64,000 nucleotides of DNA from Vibrio proteolyticus NBRC 13287 (GTDB lineage Bacteria > Pseudomonadota > Gammaproteobacteria > Enterobacterales > Vibrionaceae): the NCBI RefSeq assembly GCF_000467125.1, contig NZ_BATJ01000026.1, positions 1 to 64,000 of the forward strand, read 5' to 3'. The position numbers and the translations under genes were made by a program. Positions 27,615 through 36,551 of this stretch are shown piece by piece. The notes beneath the pieces were generated by a model, which did no database searches, had not been told where the DNA came from, and saw only the letters and a program-made list of their open reading frames with translations. The stretch's first letter is position 1; every line of letters begins with the position of its first letter.

Positions 27615-30600
27615 ATGCAAGGATGGATAGTTATCCCGGTTTCGCTGATGTACCTGGTGTTGCTGTTTATGGTCGCCTGGTACGGCGACCGGCAGAGTCA
27701 CTGGTTGGCGAAATGGCGCCCGTGGATCTACAGCTTGTCGATCGCGGTGTACTGTACCTCATGGACGTTTTATGGCACGGTCGGTCAGGCGAGCAACAAC
27801 CCATGGTCGTTTTTGCCGATCTACCTTGCCCCGGTGATCGTGTTTACGCTGTTCTGGCGCGTCATTGCCCGGCTGATCTTGATCGCCAAGCGCGAGCACA
27901 TTACCTCGATTGCCGATTTCATTGCCGCCCGCTATGGCAAATCTCAGGGGCTGGCGGTGGCGGTCACTCTGATCGCGGTGGTCGGTATCCTGCCGTACAT
28001 TGCCTTGCAGCTGCGCGGTATCATGATGGGACTGGAAATCATCGCGCCCGATCTGACCACTCAATATGGTTATGAGAACTATCAGGTTTCCTGGTTTGTG
28101 GTGATCGCGCTGGCGATATTTACCATGCTGTTTGGTACCCGACATATCGATAATACCGAACACCACCGCGGCATGATGATGGCAATCGCATTCGAGTCGA
28201 TTGTCAAATTGGTGGCTTTTTTGGTGGTGGGGGTGTTCATTGTCTATCTGGCGCTCAGTCGTCAGGACATCAATCTGGCGCAGATTGCCAGCGATACCTA
28301 TCAGGCGCCCAATATTCCGACGCTGCTGATCCATACTTTTCTCACCATCATGGCGATCTTCTGTCTGCCGCGCCAGTTTCACACCATGGTGGTGGAAAAT
28401 GAGCGGGGTCAGGACTTGCATACCGCGCGCTGGTTGTTTCCGCTCTATCTGATCCTAATGGGGGTGTTTGTGCTGCCGATCGCCTGGGTCGGACAGGGAT
28501 TACTGAGCGGCAGCCCGGCGGATACCTACGTCATCAGCGTGCCGATGCTGGTTGGGGCTAGCGACATTGCTTTGCTGGCGTTTCTTGGCGGCACATCGGC
28601 GGCGAGTGGTATGGTGATTGTCTCGACTATCGCACTGGCGATCATGGTGTCGAATGATCTGGTGATGCCGTTGCTGCTGCGGCGAATGCGTCTCTCGCAG
28701 CGCAATTACCGCCACTTCTCCGGATTATTGCTGATCATCCGCCGCGCGCTGATCCTCTTGCTACTGATGGGCGCGTGGGGCTTTTATCAGGTATTGGGAA
28801 GTATTCACTCACTGTCTGCGATAGGTTTTCTCTCGTTTGCCGCGATCACCCAGTTTGCGCCGGCGCTGCTGGGCGGGATGTACTGGCGGCAGGGTAACCG
28901 CAAAGGGGTGTACGTGGGTCTGGCGGTCGGGTTCGCCTTGTGGCTGGTCACGCTGATGAGCCAGACCGACATGCTGGCCGGCAACGCTGAGTCAAATCTG
29001 CTGCTGTGGATGATCGCGCCGCCTCAGCTGCTTGATGACTGGGGACTGCGTCCGTCGGACTGGGGCATGGTGTTGAGCGTGGCCGCCAATGCGGCCTGTT
29101 ACGTGGTGGTCTCCTTACTGACGCGTCCGAGTCTGAGTGAGCGCCTGCAGTCCGCCACCTTTGTCGGCGCGCCGTTGCCAGAATCGGAAAACATCAGTTT
29201 GTATCAGAGCCGGGTGACGATTGCGGAGCTGGAAATGCTGGCGTCCCGTTTTGTTGGTCGCCATCGGGTGCGCAGTGCGTTTCGTCAGTACTGGAGCCAG
29301 CAGCGTGAAACCTTGCTGCCTAATCAGCAAGCCCCTTCGACGCTGATCCGCCATACCGAACGGGTGTTGGCTGGGGTGTTTGGTGCCTCTTCTGCTAAGT
29401 TGGTGCTTACTTCGGCGCTGCAAGGCAGAAATATGCAGCTGGAAGAAGTGGCGACCATCGTTGATGAAGCCTCCGAGCTGTACGATTTTAGCCGGGGCTT
29501 GCTGCAAGGGGCGATTGAACACATCGGTCAGGGCATTGCGGTGGTCGATAAACAGCTGCGGCTGGTGGCCTGGAACCAGCGCTATCTGGAATTGTTTGAA
29601 TTCCCGCCCGGTCTGATTCAGGTCGGGCGGCCGATTGCGGACGTAATTCGCCACAATGCCGAACAAGGTTTGTGTGGCCCGGGCGACCCCGAAGACCATG
29701 TCCGGCGCCGGGTGTATCACTTGGAGCAGGGGACCCGACACACCTCTTCGCGGGTCAGACCGGATGGCCGGGTGATTGAAGTTCAGGGGAATCCGATGCC
29801 GGGCGGCGGCTTTGTGATGAGTTTTACCGACATTACGGTGTTCCGGGAGGCGGAGCAGGCGCTCAAAGACGCCAATGAAACGCTCGAAGAGCGTGTGCAC
29901 GAGCGGACGCAGGAGCTGGAGCAGCTCAACAAGAAGCTGGTGGCCGCAACGCAGCGTTCGGACCTGGAGTCCAAGTCCAAATCTCGCTTTCTGGCGGCGG
30001 TGAGCCATGATTTGATGCAGCCGCTGAACGCCGCGAGGCTGTTTGCTTCGTCGCTTTCTGAAGTGGCCAAAGAGGATGACAGTCGGACGCTGGCCCTGCA
30101 CATTGAAAGTGCGCTTGGCGCCGCGGAGGATCTTATCGGCGATCTGCTGGATATCTCGCGTCTGGAGTCCGGCAAACTGGAGATCCACATGCACGCTTTT
30201 GCGCTGCGGGATGTACTGGCTAATCTGGATGCCGAATTCAGTGCGCTGGCCAGGCAGCAAGGGATCGATTTTACGCTGATCCCATCCGGGCTGTTTGTCA
30301 ACTCCGATCCCAAATTGCTCCGGCGGGTGGTGCAGAACTTTCTGACCAACGCGTTTCGTTACAATCCGCACGGCAAAGTGGTGCTCGGCGTGCGCCGCTG
30401 TGGGCAACAGGTGCGGATTGAGGTATGGGACAACGGCACCGGTATCGATGAAGACAAGCAACAGATGATCTTCGAAGAGTTTACCCGCGCGAGTAGCGTG
30501 CGCTCTGATCAGGGGCTCGGGCTTGGGCTGGCGATCTCCAAAGGGATCGCTCATGTGCTTGGTCATCAGATATCCATGCGCTCGTGGCCGGGCCGCGGCA

Positions 30601-31043
30601 GTGTCTTCTCCATCACCTTAGATCGTGCTGAGCGTATTGCCCCTGTGGTGGCACCGAGCTTGGCTGAGCCGAGTAGTGTGGCGCATCTGCGTGTCTTGTG
30701 TGTCGACAATGAAGAGGACATTCTGGTGGGAATGGACAATCTGCTTGGCCGCTGGGGCTGCGATGTGCGCACTGCACTCGATCTGGTTCAGAGCCTCAGA
30801 GCGCTGGAAGACGGCTGGGTGCCGGATGTGATCTTGTCGGACTACCGTCTGGATAATGGCCGTACCGGGTTGGAAGTTTTGCAGCAGTGTCGTTTACGGC
30901 TCGGAGCGCGTTTTGCCGGTGTGATCATTAGTGCCGATCGCACACAGGATATGCTGGATGCGATTGAGTCGAATGGTTTTGGTTTTTTGGCCAAACCGGT
31001 CAAGCCGCTTAAATTGCGTGCGATCCTCAACCGGGTGGCGTAA
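27615..31043 (+). CDS. crbS: Transporter-fused hybrid histidine kinase (CrbS-like)
   Basis: This 1142-residue sensor has an N-terminal sodium:solute symporter-like domain of about 13 helices (1-500), a STAC-like linker (about 520-630), a PAS domain (about 633-740), a coiled coil, and HisKA with phospho-acceptor H798 in AVSHDLMQPL. An HATPase domain follows (about 890-1005, with VWDNGTGIDED and GLGLGLAISKGI), then a receiver domain with D1076 in LSDYRL. This architecture is that of CrbS, which with CrbR controls the acetate switch in Vibrio cholerae. AAGGA lies seven bases before the ATG. The cognate regulator is probably the LuxR-type gene at 35742-36374. Confidence 0.88.
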   Translation: MQGWIVIPVSLMYLVLLFMVAWYGDRQSHWLAKWRPWIYSLSIAVYCTSWTFYGTVGQASNNPWSFLPIYLAPVIVFTLFWRVIARLILIAKREHITSIADFIAARYGKSQGLAVAVTLIAVVGILPYIALQLRGIMMGLEIIAPDLTTQYGYENYQVSWFVVIALAIFTMLFGTRHIDNTEHHRGMMMAIAFESIVKLVAFLVVGVFIVYLALSRQDINLAQIASDTYQAPNIPTLLIHTFLTIMAIFCLPRQFHTMVVENERGQDLHTARWLFPLYLILMGVFVLPIAWVGQGLLSGSPADTYVISVPMLVGASDIALLAFLGGTSAASGMVIVSTIALAIMVSNDLVMPLLLRRMRLSQRNYRHFSGLLLIIRRALILLLLMGAWGFYQVLGSIHSLSAIGFLSFAAITQFAPALLGGMYWRQGNRKGVYVGLAVGFALWLVTLMSQTDMLAGNAESNLLLWMIAPPQLLDDWGLRPSDWGMVLSVAANAACYVVVSLLTRPSLSERLQSATFVGAPLPESENISLYQSRVTIAELEMLASRFVGRHRVRSAFRQYWSQQRETLLPNQQAPSTLIRHTERVLAGVFGASSAKLVLTSALQGRNMQLEEVATIVDEASELYDFSRGLLQGAIEHIGQGIAVVDKQLRLVAWNQRYLELFEFPPGLIQVGRPIADVIRHNAEQGLCGPGDPEDHVRRRVYHLEQGTRHTSSRVRPDGRVIEVQGNPMPGGGFVMSFTDITVFREAEQALKDANETLEERVHERTQELEQLNKKLVAATQRSDLESKSKSRFLAAVSHDLMQPLNAARLFASSLSEVAKEDDSRTLALHIESALGAAEDLIGDLLDISRLESGKLEIHMHAFALRDVLANLDAEFSALARQQGIDFTLIPSGLFVNSDPKLLRRVVQNFLTNAFRYNPHGKVVLGVRRCGQQVRIEVWDNGTGIDEDKQQMIFEEFTRASSVRSDQGLGLGLAISKGIAHVLGHQISMRSWPGRGSVFSITLDRAERIAPVVAPSLAEPSSVAHLRVLCVDNEEDILVGMDNLLGRWGCDVRTALDLVQSLRALEDGWVPDVILSDYRLDNGRTGLEVLQQCRLRLGARFAGVIISADRTQDMLDAIESNGFGFLAKPVKPLKLRAILNRVA

Positions 31044-31046
31044 CAG

Positions 31047-31065
31047 GCCGGGTGCAAAACCCGGC
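31047..31065. terminator. Hairpin between convergent crbS and the hypothetical gene
   Basis: GCCGGGT and ACCCGGC form a perfect 7-bp stem around GCAAA. No T-run follows on either side, so it is either a weak terminator or an RNA-stabilising 3' end. Confidence 0.4.
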
Positions 31066-31073
31066 TCGGGAAG

Positions 31074-31568
31074 TCAGTTGCGCTGCTTGTCGTCGAGCAG
31101 TGTCTGGTACACCACAAAGTCGGTCTCGGTTTCGCCGAAATACGTGGTGCCGTTGGCAGAGATAGCCACTCGCAGACGGCTTGTGTCGCTGCTTGGGGCT
31201 GGCAGGGTAATGGTCCAGTGCTGCGCGCTGTCATCACTGCGTAGCATATCGACCGGTGCTGCGGTCTGATCCGGGTGATTAACCAGGGATACCTTAACGC
31301 CTTCCAGCGGATAGTCGGCTTTCAGCGACAGGTCCAGTTGCTGTTTGCCAAGATGCTCCGAGCGGAACTGGACTTTAAAATCCCCATTTTCCATGTCGCA
31401 CAGACCACTGGTGTAGCGGCAGTTGGATTTGCTGGCCAGTTTGTAAGTGGCTCCTTCCTGTGCTGGTTGGGCTTTTTCGCTGACCGCCATATCGGTGCCG
31501 AAATAAGCGATGATCGATAAGATAGGGGCGATCAACAGAGCAATAATAAAGTGCTTGTTTTTGAACAT
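31074..31568 (-). CDS. Membrane-anchored hypothetical protein
   Basis: This 164-residue protein has one N-terminal hydrophobic segment (FIIALLIAPILSIIAYFGT, about 8-26) without a lipobox, followed by a soluble, probably periplasmic beta-rich domain. Two cysteines lie close together (NCRYTSGLC) and could form a disulfide. It is not recognised beyond being a conserved-looking Vibrio protein. AAGGAA precedes the ATG. It lies between crbS and the symporter gene, downstream of the symporter terminator, so it is probably transcribed alone. No function is proposed. Confidence 0.7.
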   Translation of the reverse strand: MFKNKHFIIALLIAPILSIIAYFGTDMAVSEKAQPAQEGATYKLASKSNCRYTSGLCDMENGDFKVQFRSEHLGKQQLDLSLKADYPLEGVKVSLVNHPDQTAAPVDMLRSDDSAQHWTITLPAPSSDTSRLRVAISANGTTYFGETETDFVVYQTLLDDKQRN

Positions 31569-31623
31569 GTTTGGCTTCCTTGCAACAACAGCTATGGCGC
31601 TAACATACGCGATCAGGGCGAAG

Positions 31624-31648
31624 AAAAAAGCCCCCGAAGGGGCTTTTG
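31624..31648 (-). terminator. Terminator after the symporter gene
   Basis: AAGCCCC and GGGGCTT form a stem around a short loop; on the minus strand a T-run follows. It ends the small-subunit/symporter transcript. Confidence 0.88.
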
Positions 31649-31664
31649 TGTGATGGGTCGTTAA

Positions 31665-33392
31665 TTAGTGTGATTGTGCTTCGCCGGCACCAACCGGTAC
31701 ACGAACATGCTCAACCAGATCTTTAACTTCCTGTGGCGTTTCGGTGGTCACTTTCGAGACCGCGAAGGCGACGATAAAGTTAAACACCGCACCGATGGCA
31801 CCAAAGGCGTTCGGTTCAATACCGAGGAACCAGTTGCTGCCCCAGCTTTCCAGATATGTCCATTCCGGAATGAACAGGATCCCTTTGTGCTGGAAGACGT
31901 AGAACAGTGTGATGCCGATACCGGTGATCATGCCGGCGATCGCCCCTTCTTTGTTGATGTTCTTGCTGAAGATACCCATCATCAAGGCCGGGAAGATAGA
32001 GGAGGCGGCCAGGCCGAAGGCCAGCGCTACCGTACCGGCGGCAAAGCCCGGCGGATGCAAGCCGAGGTAGCCAGAGACCGCAATGGCCACGGCCATGGAT
32101 ATCCGGCTGGCGAGCAGCTCTTTCTTCTCGGAAATGTTCGGGTTGATCACCCCTTTGATCAGGTCATGGGAAATGGCGGATGAGATCGCCAGCAACAAAC
32201 CGGCTGCGGTCGATAGTGCGGCAGCCAGGCCCCCTGCGGCCACCAGAGCAATCACCCAGTTTGGCAGTTTGGCGATTTCCGGGTTGGCCAGTACCATGAT
32301 GTCGTTGTCCACTTTCAACTCATTGGTGTCTGCGTTGGAAGTGTACTGGATGGCGCCATCGCCATTTTTGTCTTCAAATTTTAATAACCCGGTGGTCTCC
32401 CAGTTTTTAAACCAGGCCGGACGTTCGTCATACACCAGATGCTGTCCCGGAGCCGGGTTGACCGTATCCATCAGATTAAGGCGTGCCATGGCAGCCACAG
32501 CAGGGGCGGTGGTGTAAAGAATCGCAATAAACACCAGTGCCCAGCCAGCAGAAGTACGCGCGTCGCGCACTTTCGGGACCGTGAAGAAACGGATGATCAC
32601 GTGTGGCAGGCCTGCAGTACCGATCATCAGAGACATGGTGTAGACAAACATGTTGAGCGTGTCACCGCGCACCTGGGTGGTATATTGACTGAAGCCGAGT
32701 TCGGTCACCACCTGATCCAGCCGGTCAAGCAGATACTGATCGGTGCCCGCCATGGTGCTGCCCAGCCCGATCTGCGGCAGTGGATTCCCGGTCAGTTGCA
32801 GAGAGATGAATATTGCTGGAATGGTGTACGCCAGAATGAGGACGCAATATTGAGCAATCTGCGTGTAGGTGATGCCTTTCATCCCGCCCAGAACGGCGTA
32901 GATGAAGACGATACACATCCCGATGCCAAGGCCGGTCGCGTAGTCCACTTCCAGGAAGCGACCAAACGCAACACCCACGCCTTTCATCTGACCGATAACA
33001 TAGGTCACAGACGCGATGATCAGACACGCTACGGCCACCACGCGAGCGGTTTTGGAGTAGAAACGCTCACCGACAAATTCCGGTACTGTGAACTTGCCAA
33101 ATTTACGCAGGTACGGTGCCAGTAAGAGAGCCAACAGAACGTAGCCGCCCGTCCAGCCCATCAGGAAGACCGAACCACCGTAACCCATAAAGGCAATCAG
33201 GCCAGCCATGGAAATAAACGAGGCGGCTGACATCCAGTCGGCCGCCGTGGCCATGCCGTTGGCGATCGGGTTGACCCCGCCGCCAGCGACGTAGAATTCT
33301 TTAGTGGAACCGGCTCGGGCCCAGATGGCGATACCGATGTACAGCAGGAAGGTGGCGCCGACCACGAGATATGTAATTGTTTTAAGATCCAT
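31665..33392 (-). CDS. Sodium:solute symporter, acetate-permease-like (DUF4212-linked type)
   Basis: This 575-residue carrier has about 13 membrane helices. It shares ADWMSAASFISMAG and GTAGLPHVIIRFFTVPKVRDAR with the ActP family, but its gene pairing with a DUF4212 subunit puts it in a distinct Vibrio-type subfamily. A predicted soluble loop near residues 330-360 contains DKNGDGAIQYTS, which resembles an EF-hand calcium loop but has Ser instead of Glu at position 12. Acetate or another short carboxylate is the likely substrate, inferred from acs and crbS nearby. It starts 12 bp after the small subunit, so the two form an operon. Confidence 0.85.
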   Translation of the reverse strand: MDLKTITYLVVGATFLLYIGIAIWARAGSTKEFYVAGGGVNPIANGMATAADWMSAASFISMAGLIAFMGYGGSVFLMGWTGGYVLLALLLAPYLRKFGKFTVPEFVGERFYSKTARVVAVACLIIASVTYVIGQMKGVGVAFGRFLEVDYATGLGIGMCIVFIYAVLGGMKGITYTQIAQYCVLILAYTIPAIFISLQLTGNPLPQIGLGSTMAGTDQYLLDRLDQVVTELGFSQYTTQVRGDTLNMFVYTMSLMIGTAGLPHVIIRFFTVPKVRDARTSAGWALVFIAILYTTAPAVAAMARLNLMDTVNPAPGQHLVYDERPAWFKNWETTGLLKFEDKNGDGAIQYTSNADTNELKVDNDIMVLANPEIAKLPNWVIALVAAGGLAAALSTAAGLLLAISSAISHDLIKGVINPNISEKKELLASRISMAVAIAVSGYLGLHPPGFAAGTVALAFGLAASSIFPALMMGIFSKNINKEGAIAGMITGIGITLFYVFQHKGILFIPEWTYLESWGSNWFLGIEPNAFGAIGAVFNFIVAFAVSKVTTETPQEVKDLVEHVRVPVGAGEAQSH

Positions 33393-33404
33393 CTCTAAAG
33401 CTCC

Positions 33405-33668
33405 TTACTCATCCACGTTGAATTCGCGGTCAATCTGACGCATTTTCCACGCGTAGTAGAAGATAATCACCAAAAAGGCGTATATCGATCCTTGCTGCGC
33501 AAACCAGAAACCCAGTTTGTAGCCGCCCAGTTGGAATTGGTTGAGTTCATCGACAAATAAGATGCCGCAGCCAAAAGACACGACAAACCAAATCACCATC
33601 AGCATGGTCATCAGTTTGACGTTCTTGCTCCAATAGGCCTTGGCTCTTTCTTCACTTTCAAACGCCAT
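33405..33668 (-). CDS. DUF4212 small subunit of sodium:solute symporter
   Basis: This 87-residue inner-membrane protein has two hydrophobic helices (MLMVIWFVVSFGCGILFV and a second around IYAFLVIIFYYAW) with charged ends, the pattern of DUF4212/YjcH-like proteins. It is encoded just ahead of the symporter and probably assembles with it, although what it does to transport is unknown. TAAGGAGA precedes the ATG. The promoter must lie in the 349-bp gap shared with nhaP2. Confidence 0.85.
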   Translation of the reverse strand: MAFESEERAKAYWSKNVKLMTMLMVIWFVVSFGCGILFVDELNQFQLGGYKLGFWFAQQGSIYAFLVIIFYYAWKMRQIDREFNVDE

Positions 33669-34017
33669 TGCCGTCTCCTTACGAGGTTGTTTGTTAAAAA
33701 AGTGTTTCAGTCTCTACAATAGCAAGCTGATGTCGATTACTCTTTTCAACTTTAGTCGAGCATAGATTAATAAAATTGTATTTAATTTCAGGTAATTGGG
33801 TTTAATTGATGAAAAACGGCAATGTTAATGTAGTGTTAAATTAGCCAAAGGTCTAATAACGATGCTGTCCAAACGGCTGCATAAAGTTTTTACATAATTC
33901 AAACCGGATGGATTCTCTGTCAGGGGGCTGGCACGATATAATGTCATTCGTCAGTGGTGAACGGCGATCCGCCGTTCGGCGCTCACTCACTCAACAAAAA
34001 CAATAAAGGGAGAACGC
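33669..34017. promoter_or_regulatory. Divergent promoter region, symporter operon / nhaP2
   Basis: No gene is present in these 349 AT-rich bases. A TATAAT at 33937-33942 is a good -10 candidate for nhaP2. It is followed by a perfect 8-bp hairpin, GAACGGCG (33959-33966) with CGCCGTTC (33970-33977) around ATC, that would sit at the 5' end of the nhaP2 mRNA. The symporter-side promoter was not identified; CrbR and CRP control would be expected here, but no site was recognised. Confidence 0.55.
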
Positions 34018-35745
34018 GTGGACGCAACGACAATTAACAGTTTCTTTTTGATCGGCGCCTTGCTGATCGCTTTGAGTGTGTTACTCAGCCCGGTGTCATC
34101 CAAGCTGGGTATCCCAATCCTGTTTCTGTTCCTGGTGGTCGGTATGCTGGCCGGGGAAGACGGACCGGGGGGCATTCTGTTTGATGATTACTCCGTGGCA
34201 TATCTGGTCAGTAACCTGGCGCTGGCGGTGATTTTGCTCGATGGTGGGATGCGCACCCGGGTGTCCAGTTTTCGCGTGGCCTTGTGGCCATCGGTGTCGC
34301 TGGCGACGCTCGGGGTGGCGATCACTACCGTCTTGACTGGCTTGATGGCCACCTGGCTGTTTGACTTGCATCCGTTGCAGGGGATTCTGGTCGGGGCGAT
34401 TGTCGGCTCAACCGACGCCGCGGCGGTGTTTTCGCTGCTTAAAGGGCGCAGCCTCAACGAACGGGTCGGAGCAACGCTGGAGATTGAATCGGGAACCAAT
34501 GATCCGATGGCGGTATTTCTGACCGTAACGCTGATTGCGATTCTCGGCCAGCCGGGCGCAGAGTTGAGCGCAGGCTTTCTGGCACTCAGTTTTGTCAAGC
34601 AGTTCGGCATCGGCGCGCTGATGGGCCTGGCCGGTGGTTGGGGGCTGTGGCGGGTGATCAATCACAGCAAACTGCCGGACGGGTTGTATTCGATTCTGAC
34701 CGTCAGTGTCGGCCTGATCATCTTTGCCAGCACCAATGCTCTGGGGGGCAGCGGTATTCTGGCGATTTATCTGGTTGGTTTGTATTTGGGCAACAAACCC
34801 ACTCAGGGAAAATATTCGATTCTCAATGTCTTGGATGGCATGACCTGGCTGAGCCAGATCGGCATGTTCCTGGTCCTGGGACTGTTGGTGACCCCATCCA
34901 ACCTGCTCGATATTCTGCTGCCGGGCCTGGCGTTGGCTTTTGGTATGATTCTGTTTGCCCGTCCGCTGTCGGTGTGGATCAGCCTGGCGCCGTTCCGTTT
35001 CAAACCGCGCGAGAAATGGTTTATTTCCTGGGTGGGGCTGCGCGGAGCGGTGCCGATCATTCTGGCGGTGTTCCCGATGATGGCCGGGCTACCGGATGCG
35101 CAGCTGTACTTTAATCTGGCGTTTTTCGTCGTCTTAGTCTCGCTGTTCCTGCAGGGGGGGACTCTGACCAAAGCCGCCGCGAAAGCCAAAGTCGAACTGC
35201 CTCCGCGGCCAGAGCCAGTCTCACGGACCGGCGTGGAGATTTTCCCGACCAGTGAGTGGGAACTGTTCGTGTACAAAATGAAACCGGAAAAGTGGTACAT
35301 CGGTGAGCCGCTGCGTTCGCTGTTTATGCCTGAGGGAACGCGGATTGCGGCGATTTTCCGCGAACGGCAGTTGATTCACCCGAGCGGCAGCTCCAAGTTG
35401 CATGAGAATGACGTTCTGTGTGTGCTGGCGCAGGAGAAAGATCTTGAGGCGCTCAGTCAGTTGTTCAGTGAAGCGCCGGAAAAACCGGAACTGGTGCGTT
35501 TCTTCGGCGATTTCTTCCTCGATGGGGCGACGCAGTTGAGCGATGTGGCAGGGTTGTATGGGCTGGAGCTGGATGAAGAGAGCCAGAGTATGAGCCTGAC
35601 GGATCTGGTGCATCAGCAACTGGGTTCGACCCCGGTGATCGGCGATCACTTTGAATGGAACGGATTGTACTGGGTGATTGCCGAGGTGGCGGACGGTGAT
35701 GTCATTAAAGTCGGTTTGCGTCTGCCAGAGGAAGAGGCGTCTTAA
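34018..35745 (+). CDS. nhaP2: Potassium/proton antiporter NhaP2 (CvrA-like)
   Basis: This 575-residue CPA1 exchanger has an N-terminal domain of about 12-13 helices with the ion-site motif SGTNDPMAVFL and the GSTDAAAVFSLL segment, followed by a cytoplasmic regulatory region (about 400-575) with a TrkA-C-like part (GEPLRSLFMPEGTRIAAIFR). In Vibrio cholerae NhaP2 exchanges K+ for H+ and protects at low pH. The start is GTG 34018 with AAAGGGAGA upstream. Its stop shares the bases TTAA with the stop of the converging response-regulator gene. The association with acetate genes fits weak-acid stress, but this is inference. Confidence 0.92.
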   Translation: MDATTINSFFLIGALLIALSVLLSPVSSKLGIPILFLFLVVGMLAGEDGPGGILFDDYSVAYLVSNLALAVILLDGGMRTRVSSFRVALWPSVSLATLGVAITTVLTGLMATWLFDLHPLQGILVGAIVGSTDAAAVFSLLKGRSLNERVGATLEIESGTNDPMAVFLTVTLIAILGQPGAELSAGFLALSFVKQFGIGALMGLAGGWGLWRVINHSKLPDGLYSILTVSVGLIIFASTNALGGSGILAIYLVGLYLGNKPTQGKYSILNVLDGMTWLSQIGMFLVLGLLVTPSNLLDILLPGLALAFGMILFARPLSVWISLAPFRFKPREKWFISWVGLRGAVPIILAVFPMMAGLPDAQLYFNLAFFVVLVSLFLQGGTLTKAAAKAKVELPPRPEPVSRTGVEIFPTSEWELFVYKMKPEKWYIGEPLRSLFMPEGTRIAAIFRERQLIHPSGSSKLHENDVLCVLAQEKDLEALSQLFSEAPEKPELVRFFGDFFLDGATQLSDVAGLYGLELDEESQSMSLTDLVHQQLGSTPVIGDHFEWNGLYWVIAEVADGDVIKVGLRLPEEEAS

Positions 35746-36374
35746 ACCTCTCCCAGCTCATTGAGCAGGATGACGGCCTGGGTCCGATTTTTGACCCCAA
35801 GCTTGCGGAAAATGGCGGTCATGTGCGCTTTGATGGTGGCTTCAGACACATTAAGTTCGTAAGCAATTTGTTTGTTGAGCAGCCCGTCAGAGAGCATCCC
35901 CAGCACTTTATACTGCTGCGGGGTCAGGGTGGCGATTTTCTCCGCCAGATCGTTGCAGGCGGCATTACTGGTCAGCAGGCCTTCCGGGAAGAACGGGTCA
36001 CCCGCCAGAACCTGATTCAAGGCACTGACCAACTCGCGCATGTCGCTGGATTTGGGAATAAAACCGAACGCGCCGTGGCTTTTCACCTGAGTGACGACTG
36101 CAGGTTCTTCACTGGCGGACACCACCACAATCGGTAAATCCGGGTATTCCGCCCGTAATTGGATCAGGCCGGACATGCCGTTGGCACCAGGCATTTTCAG
36201 ATCGAGCAGTAACAGATCCGGTTCGTCTTCACGGGCCAGCAGATTGAGCAGAGCGTCGAGGGAATCCGCTTCCAGCAGATTGGCTCCGCTGACGGCCATA
36301 TGAACGGACTGAAATAAGGCGTTCCGGAACAAAGGATGGTCGTCGGCAATGATGATGGTGTAAGTCGAATCCAT
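35742..36374 (-). CDS. crbR: LuxR-type response regulator (CrbR-like)
   Basis: This 210-residue NarL/FixJ regulator has a receiver domain (about 5-120) with the acidic pocket ADDH and phospho-acceptor D58 in LLLLDLKMPG. Its LuxR-type helix-turn-helix (about 145-205) has LTPQQYKVLGMLSDGLLNKQIA and VSEATIKAHMTAIFRKLGV. It is the likely partner of the CrbS kinase and activator of acs. Two starts are possible: ATG 36374 gives the usual length, and ATG 36395 would add seven residues; neither has a strong ribosome site. It is convergent with nhaP2 and overlaps it by four bases. Confidence 0.82.
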   Translation of the reverse strand: MDSTYTIIIADDHPLFRNALFQSVHMAVSGANLLEADSLDALLNLLAREDEPDLLLLDLKMPGANGMSGLIQLRAEYPDLPIVVVSASEEPAVVTQVKSHGAFGFIPKSSDMRELVSALNQVLAGDPFFPEGLLTSNAACNDLAEKIATLTPQQYKVLGMLSDGLLNKQIAYELNVSEATIKAHMTAIFRKLGVKNRTQAVILLNELGEV

Positions 36375-36551
36375 GACGTTAATTACTTTTGACATTTTGG
36401 TTAAAGAAATTATTGTCCCGATCCCGCTGGTGGACAATATCTATCCGCTAAAAGTCTGAACTGAATCGACTTTTATAGTGAACGCTTGAGAGAAACCGGC
36501 CCGAAGACGTTTAAAGCGACCGTCAGGTCACATCTGCGGGCACCGGGCAGG

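Noticed and set aside
29115..30566. A 483-codon open frame antisense to the CrbS-like kinase
   Set aside because: It lies entirely within a gene with clear kinase and receiver motifs, its translation shows no domain, and such frames arise from codon bias in GC-rich genes.
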